Of a stretch of 44,503 bases of DNA, positions 1-9,530 are shown in pieces; within the stretch, counting starts at the first letter, position 1, and every line of letters starts with the position of its first letter. The notes beneath the pieces are model-generated. The model saw only the letters and a program-made list of their open reading frames with translations. It made no database searches and was not told the origin of the DNA. Where the stretch lies: contig JAJDAE010000294.1 of NCBI GenBank assembly GCA_029262035.1, positions 1 to 44,503 of the forward strand. The letters are read 5' to 3'. The DNA is from Candidatus Zhuqueibacterota bacterium (GTDB taxonomy: Bacteria; Zhuqueibacterota; Zhuqueibacteria; Oceanimicrobiales; Oceanimicrobiaceae). A program made the position numbers and the translations under genes.

Positions 1-650
1 CCGGTGATGTACTCAGAATCTCAGTTTGGGTCAAAGCAAGCAATCTTGTTCCTGACTCGGCAGCCGCATTCCCTGTAACCTGGGCGGCCGGCTTTACTCC
101 GGGCTTCTGGAAAGGCAACGGCAACAACGATGGTTTTAACAATGTTGATGGTTTTCCGACAGACACACAGTGGGAATTCCCGGCTGTGACTTCATTCGAC
201 TGGACGCAGTATCACCTCGATGTTACCGTGCCGGATGACCCGGAAACAAGCGCTATGTCAGTGAGGCTGCATATTTATTCGCGCTTTACAGGCAAAATAT
301 ACTTCGATGATTTAACTGTCGAAAAGTTGGATATTACCAGTGTTGAATATGACGGGGTCGCAAATGTTCCAGCGACTTACGAATTAGCCAATAACTATCC
401 GAATCCATTCAACCCGACGACCAATATTCGTTTTTCAATTCCGGAAACCGGGAATGTTAAGCTGGCTGTTTACAATATGCTAGGACAAAAAATAGCTACG
501 CTGATAAACGAAAACCGTAACGCAGGTCGTTATGAAATTACATGGAATGGCAAGGATGAGTCTGGTCAAACCGTAGGCTCCGGCATGTACTTGTACCGGC
601 TGAGAACCGAAAAAGTAGTACTGATTAAAAAAATGGTTCTACTCAAATAG
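1..650 (+). CDS. Secreted protein, 5'-truncated, with T9SS type A C-terminal sorting domain
   Basis: The reading frame is open from the window edge (first full codon at base 3) to TAA at 648-650, so only the last 215 or so residues are present. The first part (aromatic and Gly/Asn-rich, ending FDDLTVEKL) resembles the last strands of a jelly-roll carbohydrate-binding domain. That is a guess from pattern only. The final 85 or so residues are a clear FlgD-like/T9SS type A sorting domain: NNYPNPFNPTT, then VYNMLGQKI, WNGKDESG, SGMYLYRL and a terminal KKMVLLK. Such domains target proteins through the type IX system to the cell surface, where they are cleaved and anchored. The GTG at 186 is not the start, because coding continues upstream. 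The catalytic part, if any, lies outside the window. The hairpin just after the stop suggests this gene ends its own transcript. Confidence 0.85.
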   Translation, partial: GDVLRISVWVKASNLVPDSAAAFPVTWAAGFTPGFWKGNGNNDGFNNVDGFPTDTQWEFPAVTSFDWTQYHLDVTVPDDPETSAMSVRLHIYSRFTGKIYFDDLTVEKLDITSVEYDGVANVPATYELANNYPNPFNPTTNIRFSIPETGNVKLAVYNMLGQKIATLINENRNAGRYEITWNGKDESGQTVGSGMYLYRLRTEKVVLIKKMVLLK

Positions 651-663
651 TATCATGCAACAC

Positions 664-697
664 CATCAGGGGGTGGCCGTTTCGGCTGCCCCTGATG
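664..697 (+). terminator. Strong hairpin after the first gene, possible terminator
   Basis: A 9-bp perfect stem (CATCAGGGG at 664-672 with CCCCTGATG at 689-697) encloses a further 3-bp GCC/GGC pairing around a GTTTC loop. It starts 13 nt after the stop codon. The following bases are AT-rich (TTATAATTATATC) but do not form a clean U-tract, so it may be an imperfect intrinsic terminator or an mRNA 3'-end stabiliser. Confidence 0.5.
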
Positions 698-779
698 TTA
701 TAATTATATCTGTTTCAGATAATCGTAAATAAGTATAAACTTAAAAACAACAGTAAGTCATGAAATAAAGGGTTGTATC

Positions 780-3470
780 ATGCGGCGAATTAAATTGCAA
801 GATATTGTTGCAGGGTTACTTAGTCTTATAATCTCCACAAGCCTACTTGCGGGTACGACCGGGAAAATTGCAGGAAAAATTGTCGATACCGCGACAAATG
901 AGCCGGTCATCGGCGTTAACATTCTTTTGGTTGGCACTACGCAAGGCGCAGCATCGGATCTGGATGGCAACTATTATATTCTGAATATACCGCCAGGTAT
1001 ATACGAACTCAAGGCAACTGCAATAGGTTATTCATCTGTAATTGTTAACAAAGTAAAGGTGTCTATCGATCTGACAACCCGCATTGATTTCAATTTCAAA
1101 GAAGAAGCGTTCGAATTGGGTGAAGTAGTAGTGAGCGCCGACCGACCGTTGGTGCAAACGGACTTAACTTCCACAACGGCGAAAGTTGGCGGCGATGAAA
1201 TTGCCATGCTGCCCATTGAAGATATTGAAACTGTCGTCAACCTGCAGGCAGGCGTTGTCGATGGGCATTTTCGAGGCGGCCGATCTAATGAAGTAAAATA
1301 TATGATCGACGGTGTTTCAGTGGTGGATGCTTTTTCCGGTGGTTTTTCCATTCAGGCAGAAGTAAATGCTATACAGGAAGTACAGGTTTTAAGCGGTACT
1401 TTTAATGCTGAATATGGTGAAGCGCTTTCAGGTATTGTGAACCAGGTAACAAAAATTCCGGATAACTTTTATAAAGGTGATATTTCATTTTATACTGGTG
1501 ATTATCTCACAGGGAGAGATGACATTTTCAATAATATAGACGATATCTCGCCTTCGGATTTATACAATATTCAAGGGAATCTAAGCGGACCGGTTCCCGG
1601 ACTTGGTGACTTTTTGACTTTCCTGGTGTCGGGCAGACATCTCCGTGATGAAGGTTACATTTACGGCCAGCGCATTTTTAATCCCTCCGACTCATCAAAC
1701 TTCTCTGCGAATGAGCCGAACGATTGGTTTATTGGCGCTACCGGTGATGAGGCCTTTGTACCCATGAACTTTAACGAAAGAACCACTTTGCAAGGCAAAC
1801 TCAATATCGGAGTTGGCAATTCCAAAGGTATAAATTTGCATGGCTTTTATCAGAAAAGAGATTATCGGGAATATGATGGTGAAAGTCACAATTTCCAACT
1901 AAATCCTGACGGCGATTACCGTTTGTTTCAAAGAGGATATCTTGGCAGTATTAGCTATACGCACCTTATAAATAAATCAACGTTTGTAGATGTAATCGGC
2001 TCAACTTTTATTACTGAACTTAAACAGTTCGCTTTTGAAGATCCCTTAGATTCGAGATATGTCGACCCGGACAGAAGACGTGATGTTAGTGGTAATGCAT
2101 TTTTTACCGGAGGCACTCAAAATTGGCATTTTAAACATAAAACGACAACTCATACGGCTAAAATGGATCTCACCTCTCAAGTCACAAATATACATCAATT
2201 AAAAAGTGGTTTCGAGCATAAACTACATACGCTTGATTATGAAGATTTTCAAATCCGCGTGGACGCCTCCACAGGCTTTGAGCCGTCCTTACCGACACCA
2301 GGTAGTTTCGATTTCAACACCTACAAGAACCACCCCTTACAAGTAGCAGCTTATATTCAGGACAAAATAGAGTTGGATTATCTTATTGTAAACATTGGCT
2401 TGCGTTTTGATTATTTTGACCCGGACGCCCGGACTTTGAACGATCCTGACAATATTGCAGCACTCGATGGACTCTTACCGCCCTTTCCGGATTCCCTCTT
2501 TTCAAATGCAACAATCAAATCTCAATTTAGCCCGAGGATAGGAATTTCTTACCCCATCACGGATCGAGGCGCAATCCACGTTTCTTATGGCCATTTTTTT
2601 CAGGTTCCGCCATTTGAGTTTCTTTATAAAAATCCAAATTTCAGAATTCCGCTAACTGGCAATTTCCCCGAATTTGTGGGTAGAACAATTGGCAACGCTG
2701 ACTTGGAGCCACAAAGAACTACGGTCTACGAAATTGGATTGCAGCAAGCACTCACCGACGAAATTGGGATCACAATCACAGGTTATTATAAAGATATCCG
2801 TAATTTACTCGGCCAAGAACTTCATATTAAAAATGAATTTAGAAAATTTGGCAAATTTATAAATCGGGATTATGGAGAAGTCAGAGGGCTAACCTTTACT
2901 CTGGAAAAACGCTTTAGTAATGGTGTTGGCGCCAATATTGATTATACTTATCAAATTGCGGAAGGCAATGCCTCGGATCCGAATGATCAGTTTGAAAATG
3001 CCCAACAAAGCCCGCCCATTGAAGGCAACAAACAACTCGTTCCATTAGATTGGGATCGACGTCATTCTCTGAATTTTACAGTAACACTAGGCAAACCGGG
3101 AAATTATATTGCAAGTTTCATCGGGCAACTAGGCTCAGGGCTTCCTTACACCCCCGCACTGCAGAACCAGCGCACCGGTCTGGAAAACAGCGATAACCGG
3201 CCTAACTTTTTTAAAGTCGATCTATATGTGACAAAAGAAATGATGTTCAAAAATAATCGAGCTTCACTATTTATGAAAATATTTAACCTATTTGATCGGG
3301 CAAACGAAAAAGACGTTTTTGCAGACACGGGCAGAGCCGGAACCACTCTCGAACTGACACGGGCCCAGCAAGCGCCGCGTGGAGTTAATACTTTAGAAGA
3401 GTTTTTCACCAGACCGGATTTTTATACGGCTCCAAGGCAGATCGTTCTTGGTATGTCGTATTCATTTTAA
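780..3470 (+). CDS. TonB-dependent outer-membrane receptor, SusC-like, with carboxypeptidase-regulatory-like domain
   Basis: This is an 896-residue outer-membrane receptor. It has a signal peptide (about residues 1-24, ending SLLAGTTG), a carboxypeptidase-regulatory-like beta-sandwich (about 28-110: GKIAGKIVDTATNEPVIGVN, then GAASDLDGNYYI and PPGIYELKAT), and a plug domain (about 115-230, with FRGGRSNEVKYMIDGVSV and GTFNAEYGEALSGIVN). A long beta-barrel ends in an aromatic residue (MSYSF), as expected for BAM-dependent insertion. An AAAGGG Shine-Dalgarno lies 7 nt before the ATG. The family imports large ligands such as oligosaccharides with energy from TonB. The substrate cannot be read from sequence, but the mannoside genes downstream on the same strand suggest a mannose-containing glycan. 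No SusD-like gene follows. The next gene, 18 nt on, is a T9SS-sorted surface protein that may replace it. Confidence 0.9.
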   Translation: MRRIKLQDIVAGLLSLIISTSLLAGTTGKIAGKIVDTATNEPVIGVNILLVGTTQGAASDLDGNYYILNIPPGIYELKATAIGYSSVIVNKVKVSIDLTTRIDFNFKEEAFELGEVVVSADRPLVQTDLTSTTAKVGGDEIAMLPIEDIETVVNLQAGVVDGHFRGGRSNEVKYMIDGVSVVDAFSGGFSIQAEVNAIQEVQVLSGTFNAEYGEALSGIVNQVTKIPDNFYKGDISFYTGDYLTGRDDIFNNIDDISPSDLYNIQGNLSGPVPGLGDFLTFLVSGRHLRDEGYIYGQRIFNPSDSSNFSANEPNDWFIGATGDEAFVPMNFNERTTLQGKLNIGVGNSKGINLHGFYQKRDYREYDGESHNFQLNPDGDYRLFQRGYLGSISYTHLINKSTFVDVIGSTFITELKQFAFEDPLDSRYVDPDRRRDVSGNAFFTGGTQNWHFKHKTTTHTAKMDLTSQVTNIHQLKSGFEHKLHTLDYEDFQIRVDASTGFEPSLPTPGSFDFNTYKNHPLQVAAYIQDKIELDYLIVNIGLRFDYFDPDARTLNDPDNIAALDGLLPPFPDSLFSNATIKSQFSPRIGISYPITDRGAIHVSYGHFFQVPPFEFLYKNPNFRIPLTGNFPEFVGRTIGNADLEPQRTTVYEIGLQQALTDEIGITITGYYKDIRNLLGQELHIKNEFRKFGKFINRDYGEVRGLTFTLEKRFSNGVGANIDYTYQIAEGNASDPNDQFENAQQSPPIEGNKQLVPLDWDRRHSLNFTVTLGKPGNYIASFIGQLGSGLPYTPALQNQRTGLENSDNRPNFFKVDLYVTKEMMFKNNRASLFMKIFNLFDRANEKDVFADTGRAGTTLELTRAQQAPRGVNTLEEFFTRPDFYTAPRQIVLGMSYSF

Positions 3471-3476
3471 TTGTAC

Positions 3477-3482
3477 GGAGGG
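3477..3482 (+). promoter_or_regulatory. Ribosome binding site that sets a GTG start
   Basis: GGAGGG sits 6 nt before the GTG at 3489. This supports GTG 3489 over the TTG at 3471 (directly after the previous stop, upstream of this site) and over the ATG at 3510. Confidence 0.65.
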
Positions 3483-3488
3483 TTAACG

Positions 3489-6400
3489 GTGTTTCGTAAC
3501 CAAGTAAAAATGAAAACTATTTTACTCTTGCTTCCAATATTTCTCGTATCCCTCACCTGCGTCGATACTTTCGCTCAAAGAGTGGTCGATAAAACCAAAG
3601 GCGATCACAATAATACCCAAAAAGGTATCATGGATGGTAATTTGGTCTCTACAGTTTACTATAATTTTGGAGAGATCGCGGATTGGTTAAATGAGCCTAC
3701 CCGCAGTGGTGTCTGGCCGAAAGGAACGAATCACACTTATGTCGATGGCGTTGCCATTATTGTTCAGGCTGAAGCTCAGACGCCAAACGGTACTATTATT
3801 CATCCGCTGGAAACCAATTATTATGAATTCACCAGGCACGATCAGTCAACGGGTGTTACCTATGGCTGGTGGCCGCTGCCGAATTATTCTAATCCCTTTC
3901 AATCTTCCCCGGCACAAAGTAACAAATCTGAAACCTGGCCGGACTCATGGCCAGACCGGCCACCTGATTGGGATCGTACCTGGAATGGCTTTTTTGGTAA
4001 AGGCGTTCAAAACGCCGATCTTGAAACTTACTTTGTTATGGATGATCATGAAGACCGAGAATATATATTAAACCATAACTTCCATCCCGATGCCGAAGAC
4101 CTTGACCGCGGTGGTTTGGGTATGCAGGTTCGCGTACGCGGTTTTCAATGGTCGCAGGTACTTGCCGAGGATGTTATTTTTTGGCTGTATGAAATCACCA
4201 ACATGGGTACCACTGACTACGAGAAAACGCTCTTTGGGCAATATGTTGATTGGGGCATTGGCGGACACGACAACTCTTCTAATAATGCTGGTGATTTTGA
4301 TGAAGTGCTTGATATTTCATTTGCATGGTCAACAGTTCCGTTTGGTACACCGGGCAACTGGAGTCCGGTCGGACTTTCTGCCTATGCATTTTTAGAAAGC
4401 CCTGGTATTTCAAATGATTTTCGTGATAATGATCAAGACGGATTAACTGACGAACGTAGAGATAATGAAGCCGCAAATTTTATAGAAAGTCCGCTTGATG
4501 ACCCATTTCTTGTGAATGCATTTCAGGATACCACGACTTTCAGAGAATTTTATAATTTCCCCTGGAAGCCGCACTGGGATGCTGATGAAAATGGTAACTG
4601 GCGCTCCTTTACAGATTTTGATGACAGTGGTGATTGGACTGAAGGCGAGCCTTTAAATGACGATGTCGGCACAGATGGTATTGGCCCATTTGACGAAGGT
4701 TACAATGGCTCTGATCCTGACGGTACTGAAGCAAATGGTCGGCCAGAGCAGGGCGAACCCAATTTTGGCATACTGGACAAAGACGAGTCGGATCAGCTCG
4801 GCTTAACAGGATTTTTGATCTTTCCGACGCACACTCCGTTTGATCTGGATAATGACGAAGAAAACTGGGGCGCACTTTCTGCATTGCCAACACCGCAGTC
4901 CCAGTCTTTGATTGGCGTCAATCTCTCAAATTTCTTTTCAAGCTACCTGTTTAATATGTTAGGCAGAAATACTAATAGCATCGTTAATGGCGGAACCAAT
5001 GAAGTTGGCCAAACCGAACGATTTTCTATGGCTCTGATATTCGGCATTGATCAGGACGATCTTTTTCGCAGAAAACGCACGGTTCAGCAAATATTTAATG
5101 CGAACTATCGCTTTGCCAAACCGCCTGACAAACCAATCGTCAAGGCCGTGGCTGGTGACAAAAGAGTAACGCTGTATTGGGATAACCGTGCAGAACTAAC
5201 ATTTGATGCCTTTTTTCAAAAGTTCAATTTTGAGGGCTACCGAATCTATCGTAGTACCGAGCCGAATTTCCTGGAAAACAAACTTATTACTGATGCTTTT
5301 GGTAAAGCAACATTCAGAAAACCACTCGCACAATTTGACTTGGTTGACAATGTTAAAGGGTTGCATCCGATCAATGTTAATGGCGCGTTATTTGATCTGG
5401 GCAAGGATTCAGGTTTGCGCCATTCTTACATAGACACAACGGTTCAGAACGGCCAAACATATTACTACGCCGTTGTTGCATACGACCAGGGATTTACAAC
5501 CACAACCATTGAAGGCGAATTCCTTGGGATTCCACCCACAGAAACAACCAGCATTATCAAACTCAATATTAACGGTGAGCTCGAAACAGATATCAATACT
5601 GCTGTTATTACACCGAGGGCGCCAGGTGCCGGATATGTAGCCCCGGAAATAGATCTGGTTCCACCCTCTGGACCGGGCACTGGGACTATCTCGATAAACG
5701 TACTCGATCCGGACTCTTTACAAAATAACCACGTCTATCGGCTTGAATTTGAAGACTTTTCAGCATTTCATGATAATCCGAATCCATCATACAGTTTAAT
5801 CGACTACTCTGAAAATGATACTCTTATAGAACTTACGACCTTGAAAGCAGAGGATGAGCAAACACCCGTCATGGACGGTTTTGCCATTGATATAAAAAAC
5901 GATGCAAAGGTTATTATAGATAATGGAAACTCCGGGTGGACTAAGGGTGAAAGCAATTACATTGTTCGTATCGGTTTTGATGACCGTTTTGCACCTGCTT
6001 ATCAAGCCAGGCGTGTGGCTTACCCAGCTAATTTTGAAATTGTTTTCCAGGAAAATGGAGAAGGTGATTTGGGCTTCCCTAAAACTTCTTTCAGTCAACC
6101 CAACCCATCAAATATAATCGTTAGAAATCTGACTGAGAACATCGACAACTTGCAATTTATTTTCAGGGATGTTAATGAAGACAGCCTCTTCAATGCCGGC
6201 GACGCCCTTTTCTTTGTAGCGGGTGATTCAGCCGGTAAGGCGGCAACTTCATTTGCAGACCTGAGCGTTGGTTGGTCAGTCACTTTTATAAAAGATACGA
6301 CTTTAGCAGAGCCTGATCAAAAAGTACCGCAGCCTGGAGATATATTTTCAGTCATAACTAAAAAACCATTTCGTACAGGCGAATTGTTCGAATTCACAAC

Positions 6401-6752
6401 GTCTGCTCCATCATTTAGCAGAGAAAAAGCAGTATCCAGTTTGAACCAGATTGCGGTTGTACCTAATCCTTATGTTGGGGCTGCATCTTGGGAGCCTCAG
6501 ACATCGAGCGTCGGGCGTGGCGAAAGAAGGATTTATTTTATAAATCTTCCCAGCGAATGCACCATCCGAATTTATACTGTTAGCGGCCATCTGGTACAGA
6601 CACTCGAGCACCGGTCGAGTCGCGACGATGGACAGGAGTCATGGAACCTGGTATCTCAGGATGGAATGGACATTGCTTTTGGCATTTACGTTTATCACGT
6701 TGACGCACCTGGAATTGGTAAACAAATTGGCAGGTTTGCCATTATAAAATAA
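3489..6752 (+). CDS. Large secreted surface protein with FN3-like domain and T9SS-type C-terminal domain
   Basis: This protein has about 1087 residues. The GTG start at 3489 is chosen for its well-spaced GGAGGG site; an ATG at 3510 would keep the same signal peptide core (KTILLLLPIFLVSLTCVDTFAQ). The first half is rich in W, N and D and contains Asp/Asn-rich calcium-loop-like stretches (DNDQDGLTDE; DFDDSGDWTEGE). A fibronectin-III-like segment lies near residues 550-680 (KPIVKAVAGDKRVTLYWDN, then GYRIYRSTEPNF and TYYYAVVAYDQG). The C-terminus is a sorting-domain variant (VPNPYVGAASWE, RIYTVSGHLVQTL, GIYVYHVDA, FAIIK). I recognise no enzymatic motif. It lies 18 nt downstream of the TonB receptor, so the two are probably co-transcribed. 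A reasonable inference is a surface ligand-binding partner of the receptor. A structural or adhesive role is also possible. Confidence 0.75.
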   Translation: MFRNQVKMKTILLLLPIFLVSLTCVDTFAQRVVDKTKGDHNNTQKGIMDGNLVSTVYYNFGEIADWLNEPTRSGVWPKGTNHTYVDGVAIIVQAEAQTPNGTIIHPLETNYYEFTRHDQSTGVTYGWWPLPNYSNPFQSSPAQSNKSETWPDSWPDRPPDWDRTWNGFFGKGVQNADLETYFVMDDHEDREYILNHNFHPDAEDLDRGGLGMQVRVRGFQWSQVLAEDVIFWLYEITNMGTTDYEKTLFGQYVDWGIGGHDNSSNNAGDFDEVLDISFAWSTVPFGTPGNWSPVGLSAYAFLESPGISNDFRDNDQDGLTDERRDNEAANFIESPLDDPFLVNAFQDTTTFREFYNFPWKPHWDADENGNWRSFTDFDDSGDWTEGEPLNDDVGTDGIGPFDEGYNGSDPDGTEANGRPEQGEPNFGILDKDESDQLGLTGFLIFPTHTPFDLDNDEENWGALSALPTPQSQSLIGVNLSNFFSSYLFNMLGRNTNSIVNGGTNEVGQTERFSMALIFGIDQDDLFRRKRTVQQIFNANYRFAKPPDKPIVKAVAGDKRVTLYWDNRAELTFDAFFQKFNFEGYRIYRSTEPNFLENKLITDAFGKATFRKPLAQFDLVDNVKGLHPINVNGALFDLGKDSGLRHSYIDTTVQNGQTYYYAVVAYDQGFTTTTIEGEFLGIPPTETTSIIKLNINGELETDINTAVITPRAPGAGYVAPEIDLVPPSGPGTGTISINVLDPDSLQNNHVYRLEFEDFSAFHDNPNPSYSLIDYSENDTLIELTTLKAEDEQTPVMDGFAIDIKNDAKVIIDNGNSGWTKGESNYIVRIGFDDRFAPAYQARRVAYPANFEIVFQENGEGDLGFPKTSFSQPNPSNIIVRNLTENIDNLQFIFRDVNEDSLFNAGDALFFVAGDSAGKAATSFADLSVGWSVTFIKDTTLAEPDQKVPQPGDIFSVITKKPFRTGELFEFTTSAPSFSREKAVSSLNQIAVVPNPYVGAASWEPQTSSVGRGERRIYFINLPSECTIRIYTVSGHLVQTLEHRSSRDDGQESWNLVSQDGMDIAFGIYVYHVDAPGIGKQIGRFAIIK

Positions 6753-6768
6753 CGAAGTGACTGCTGGT

Positions 6769-6796
6769 TTGAATAAAGAGTGCACTTATCTATAAA
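6769..6796 (+). promoter_or_regulatory. Possible promoter before the PorV-like gene
   Basis: TTGAAT (6769-6774) and TATAAA (6791-6796) are 16 bp apart in the 84-nt gap between two genes of the cluster. The match is fair, not perfect, and could mark an internal promoter for the downstream genes. Confidence 0.3.
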
Positions 6797-6836
6797 AATA
6801 TTTGACTATTTAGCTTAACCGAATAGAGGTAGAATC

Positions 6837-7874
6837 ATGCGAAAAAAATTTATTTCGTTATTTTATACTTTCCTGATAATCCCGGTTTCTGTTTTTGGAC
6901 AGGGTTTAATTACAGATGTTTCTAAATCAGGTACTTCTGCAGCCTCTTTTTTGGAAATAGCCATCGGTGCGCCGGCAGTGGGCATGGGCGGCGCATTTGT
7001 TAGCGTTGCCAACGATGCCACGGCTCTGTACTGGAACGTTGCAGGCACGGCAGAACTCGAAGAAAATGAAGTCTTGGTGCTGCACAATAACTGGATCGCA
7101 GGTACAAATCTTGACTTTTTAGGAGTCGTGTTCACTTTAGGAAATTTTGGTAATATCGGTGCAAGTTTGATCCTGCTATCAATGGATGAAATGGCGGTCA
7201 GAACTGTGCAACAGCCCGAAGGAACCGGCGAATTTTTTGCTGCCGAAGATATTGCCGTCGGACTTTCTTATGCAAAAAAATTAACCGACCGCTTCTCCAT
7301 TGGATTTACATCAAAATTCATACAACAAAAAATTTGGCATGAAACGGCAACCGCCTTTGCTATTGACGCCGGTACAACCTTTAAAACAGATTTATTTGCT
7401 GGTATGACAATCGGCGCCTCCATTTCAAACTTCGGCTCAAAAATGGAACTTTCCGGACGGGATACCCGGCGTTTCGGTCGCATCGACGAGACCAAACTTG
7501 GATCTAACGAACGGATTCCCTTTAACGTGGAACTTGATTCATGGAATTTGCCATTATTATTTCAGTTTGGCGTTTCAACAAATGTTATTCAGATTGAAAA
7601 TCACCGTTGGACGGTTGCGATGGACGCACTCCATCCCAGCAATGATTTCGAAAGCGTAAATGTCGGCACTGAATACGCCCTGAATGATTTTGTTTTTTTG
7701 AGAGGGGGTTACCAATCCCTCTTCCTGGACAATGTTGAGGGAGGGTTGTCATTTGGCGCAGGTTTAAAAGCGAATATGCTCTTTAGTGATGCCACTATTA
7801 AAATTGATTATGCTTTCCGCGAAATGGGAAGATTAGAGAATATTCATATCTTTTCTATAGGGGCGGCATTTTAA
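6837..7874 (+). CDS. PorV/PorQ family outer-membrane barrel protein
   Basis: This is a 345-residue protein with a signal peptide (KKFISLFYTFLIIPVSVFGQ). The family hallmark follows at the mature N-terminus: SAASFLEIAIGAPAVGMGGAFVS and then NDATALYWNVAG, which is the conserved Gly-rich start of PorV/UPF0164-type barrels. Alternating beta-strands run to a terminal aromatic residue (IGAAF). In Bacteroidota, PorV receives type IX cargo in the outer membrane and PorQ is a related protein. Many FCB genomes carry several paralogues near T9SS cargo genes. Three proteins in this window carry type IX sorting domains, so a cargo-handling role fits. The exact paralogue cannot be assigned. An AGAGGT site precedes the ATG. 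The stop TAA shares one base with the next ATG (TAATG), indicating translational coupling. Confidence 0.8.
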   Translation: MRKKFISLFYTFLIIPVSVFGQGLITDVSKSGTSAASFLEIAIGAPAVGMGGAFVSVANDATALYWNVAGTAELEENEVLVLHNNWIAGTNLDFLGVVFTLGNFGNIGASLILLSMDEMAVRTVQQPEGTGEFFAAEDIAVGLSYAKKLTDRFSIGFTSKFIQQKIWHETATAFAIDAGTTFKTDLFAGMTIGASISNFGSKMELSGRDTRRFGRIDETKLGSNERIPFNVELDSWNLPLLFQFGVSTNVIQIENHRWTVAMDALHPSNDFESVNVGTEYALNDFVFLRGGYQSLFLDNVEGGLSFGAGLKANMLFSDATIKIDYAFREMGRLENIHIFSIGAAF

Positions 7875-9484
7875 TGGTGAATGAAATAAAAACAAAACTC
7901 ATTTTATTGATTCCGTTTCTGTTCTCTACGCTAGCTTTCTGTAGCTTTGCCAGCGGCAGTGATTCAAAAGTCATCTCATACTCCGGTTTAAACAATTCAA
8001 AATTCGACACCCTCATAGTTGCCAAAGTCGGAGAAATTGAAATTACCGCAAAAGAGTTTCTTTTAAGTTACGAATACGGGCCGGCTTTTGTAAAACGCAG
8101 CAAGGATTCTAGAAAACGCTACCTTGATTTTATGATCAATGAGAAACTCCTTGCCTTAGATGGATATTCACACAACCTGGATTCCACCAGAATCGTGACA
8201 GAAACATTACAGGAAATCGAAGGTGATTTGGCTACCGAAGAACTCTACAAAGAAGATATTTTGAGTCAGGTCACAGTGAAAGATGAGGAAATCGCGGAAG
8301 GCGTAGAATGGGAGAAAATCCACCTCTCAATAAAATGGTTGTACGCCCCATCTTTTGACGAAATCAGCGGTTTACAAAAACAATTAAGTGATGAAATGAG
8401 TTTTGATTCCCTATTTACGCAGCAGTTAAGTGACTCGGTGTTTTTGGAAGACCGCTTTATGGAAACGACTAAATTTAGATTGCAAACCAAAAATCCAACG
8501 TTAGCTGCCGTCATTGACACGCTTCAATTTGCGGTAACTTCAGCATCCATCGGTACTGCTGACGGTTGGTATATCATCAAGATTACTGATTTGTGGAAAA
8601 ACGCGATAACCACCGAATCGGAACAAAATAGACTGCGTTATAATGTTAATCGTGCTCTGGTTAAGCTAAAGGCTGACGTTCTCTCCAGTCAATACGTTCA
8701 ACAAATGATGCTCGACCACACTCCTGTTATCAAACGTCACACATTTGATTTACTGAGAGCATATATCGGCAAGTCTATATTCCCAAAAGAAAAATATTCT
8801 GACTGGAACCTAACTAAAAAATTAATGGCTGAATTTGGTCCTATTGATAGTGTAAAAATTGATGACCACTTTGATAAAACATTGGTTCAGCTTAGCGATC
8901 AGAATATTTTATTAAATGACTTTTTGATATGGCACAGAACCAGGAGCACGAATATCCGATTCAGTTCTGCTTCTCCAAAAAGTTTTTTTGTTTCACTCGA
9001 ACAATTTATTTGGCGTATGGTGAGGGACAAACTTCTCGTTAAAAAGGCTGTTGAAGGAAATTTAAATAAGAGACAAATCGTTACAACGCAAAAACAATGG
9101 TGGCAGGACAAAAGTGTTTATTCTATTGCAAAAACCAATTTAGCAAAAAATATAAATCTTGATCATAATGCCATCCATAGCTTTTATCAGGAAAATAAAA
9201 ACAATTATTCTGATAAGAATAACAAGCCCTTTCCCTGGGAGAAAGTAAAAGTAGACGTGAAAAAAGATGCTTACAACTCTGAATATAATAAAAAGTTGTT
9301 TCACTACATTTTAGCATTAAGAAAAAAATATAAAATTGAAGTTAATGATTTTGGGTTAAATCAATTGTCGATAGATATTGAAGAACAGCCGAATGCAATA
9401 GATATTTATACAGCAAAAAAGGGTGGGACATTTCCACGCCCGGCTTATCCAACCATCGATTATGATTGGCGCGCCTGGCATTGA
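7874..9484 (+). CDS. SurA/PrsA-like parvulin peptidyl-prolyl isomerase (periplasmic chaperone)
   Basis: This is a 536-residue exported protein with a signal peptide (KLILLIPFLFSTLAFCSFA). A SurA N-terminal-like segment follows (VAKVGEIEITAKEFLLSYE, then RYLDFMINEKLLALDGY), then long helices and a rotamase-like stretch at about residues 145-240 that ends GWYIIKITDLW, the expected end of a PpiC domain. The domain is degenerate: the usual conserved His and 'GGDLG' loop are not obvious, so a chaperone role is more likely than efficient isomerase activity. Its start overlaps the PorV-like stop by one base, which links it to outer-membrane protein biogenesis. It may assist folding of the receptor and barrel encoded just upstream. 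The C-terminal 100 residues are basic and unusual, and I cannot assign them. Confidence 0.7.
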   Translation: MVNEIKTKLILLIPFLFSTLAFCSFASGSDSKVISYSGLNNSKFDTLIVAKVGEIEITAKEFLLSYEYGPAFVKRSKDSRKRYLDFMINEKLLALDGYSHNLDSTRIVTETLQEIEGDLATEELYKEDILSQVTVKDEEIAEGVEWEKIHLSIKWLYAPSFDEISGLQKQLSDEMSFDSLFTQQLSDSVFLEDRFMETTKFRLQTKNPTLAAVIDTLQFAVTSASIGTADGWYIIKITDLWKNAITTESEQNRLRYNVNRALVKLKADVLSSQYVQQMMLDHTPVIKRHTFDLLRAYIGKSIFPKEKYSDWNLTKKLMAEFGPIDSVKIDDHFDKTLVQLSDQNILLNDFLIWHRTRSTNIRFSSASPKSFFVSLEQFIWRMVRDKLLVKKAVEGNLNKRQIVTTQKQWWQDKSVYSIAKTNLAKNINLDHNAIHSFYQENKNNYSDKNNKPFPWEKVKVDVKKDAYNSEYNKKLFHYILALRKKYKIEVNDFGLNQLSIDIEEQPNAIDIYTAKKGGTFPRPAYPTIDYDWRAWH

Positions 9485-9530
9485 TCCACGGCTTATTTTT
9501 AATTACACTTAAATTCTAACCATTTCAAAC

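Noticed and set aside
3471-3488. TTG at 3471 as start of the large surface protein
   Set aside because: It directly follows the previous stop and precedes the GGAGGG site, which instead serves GTG 3489.
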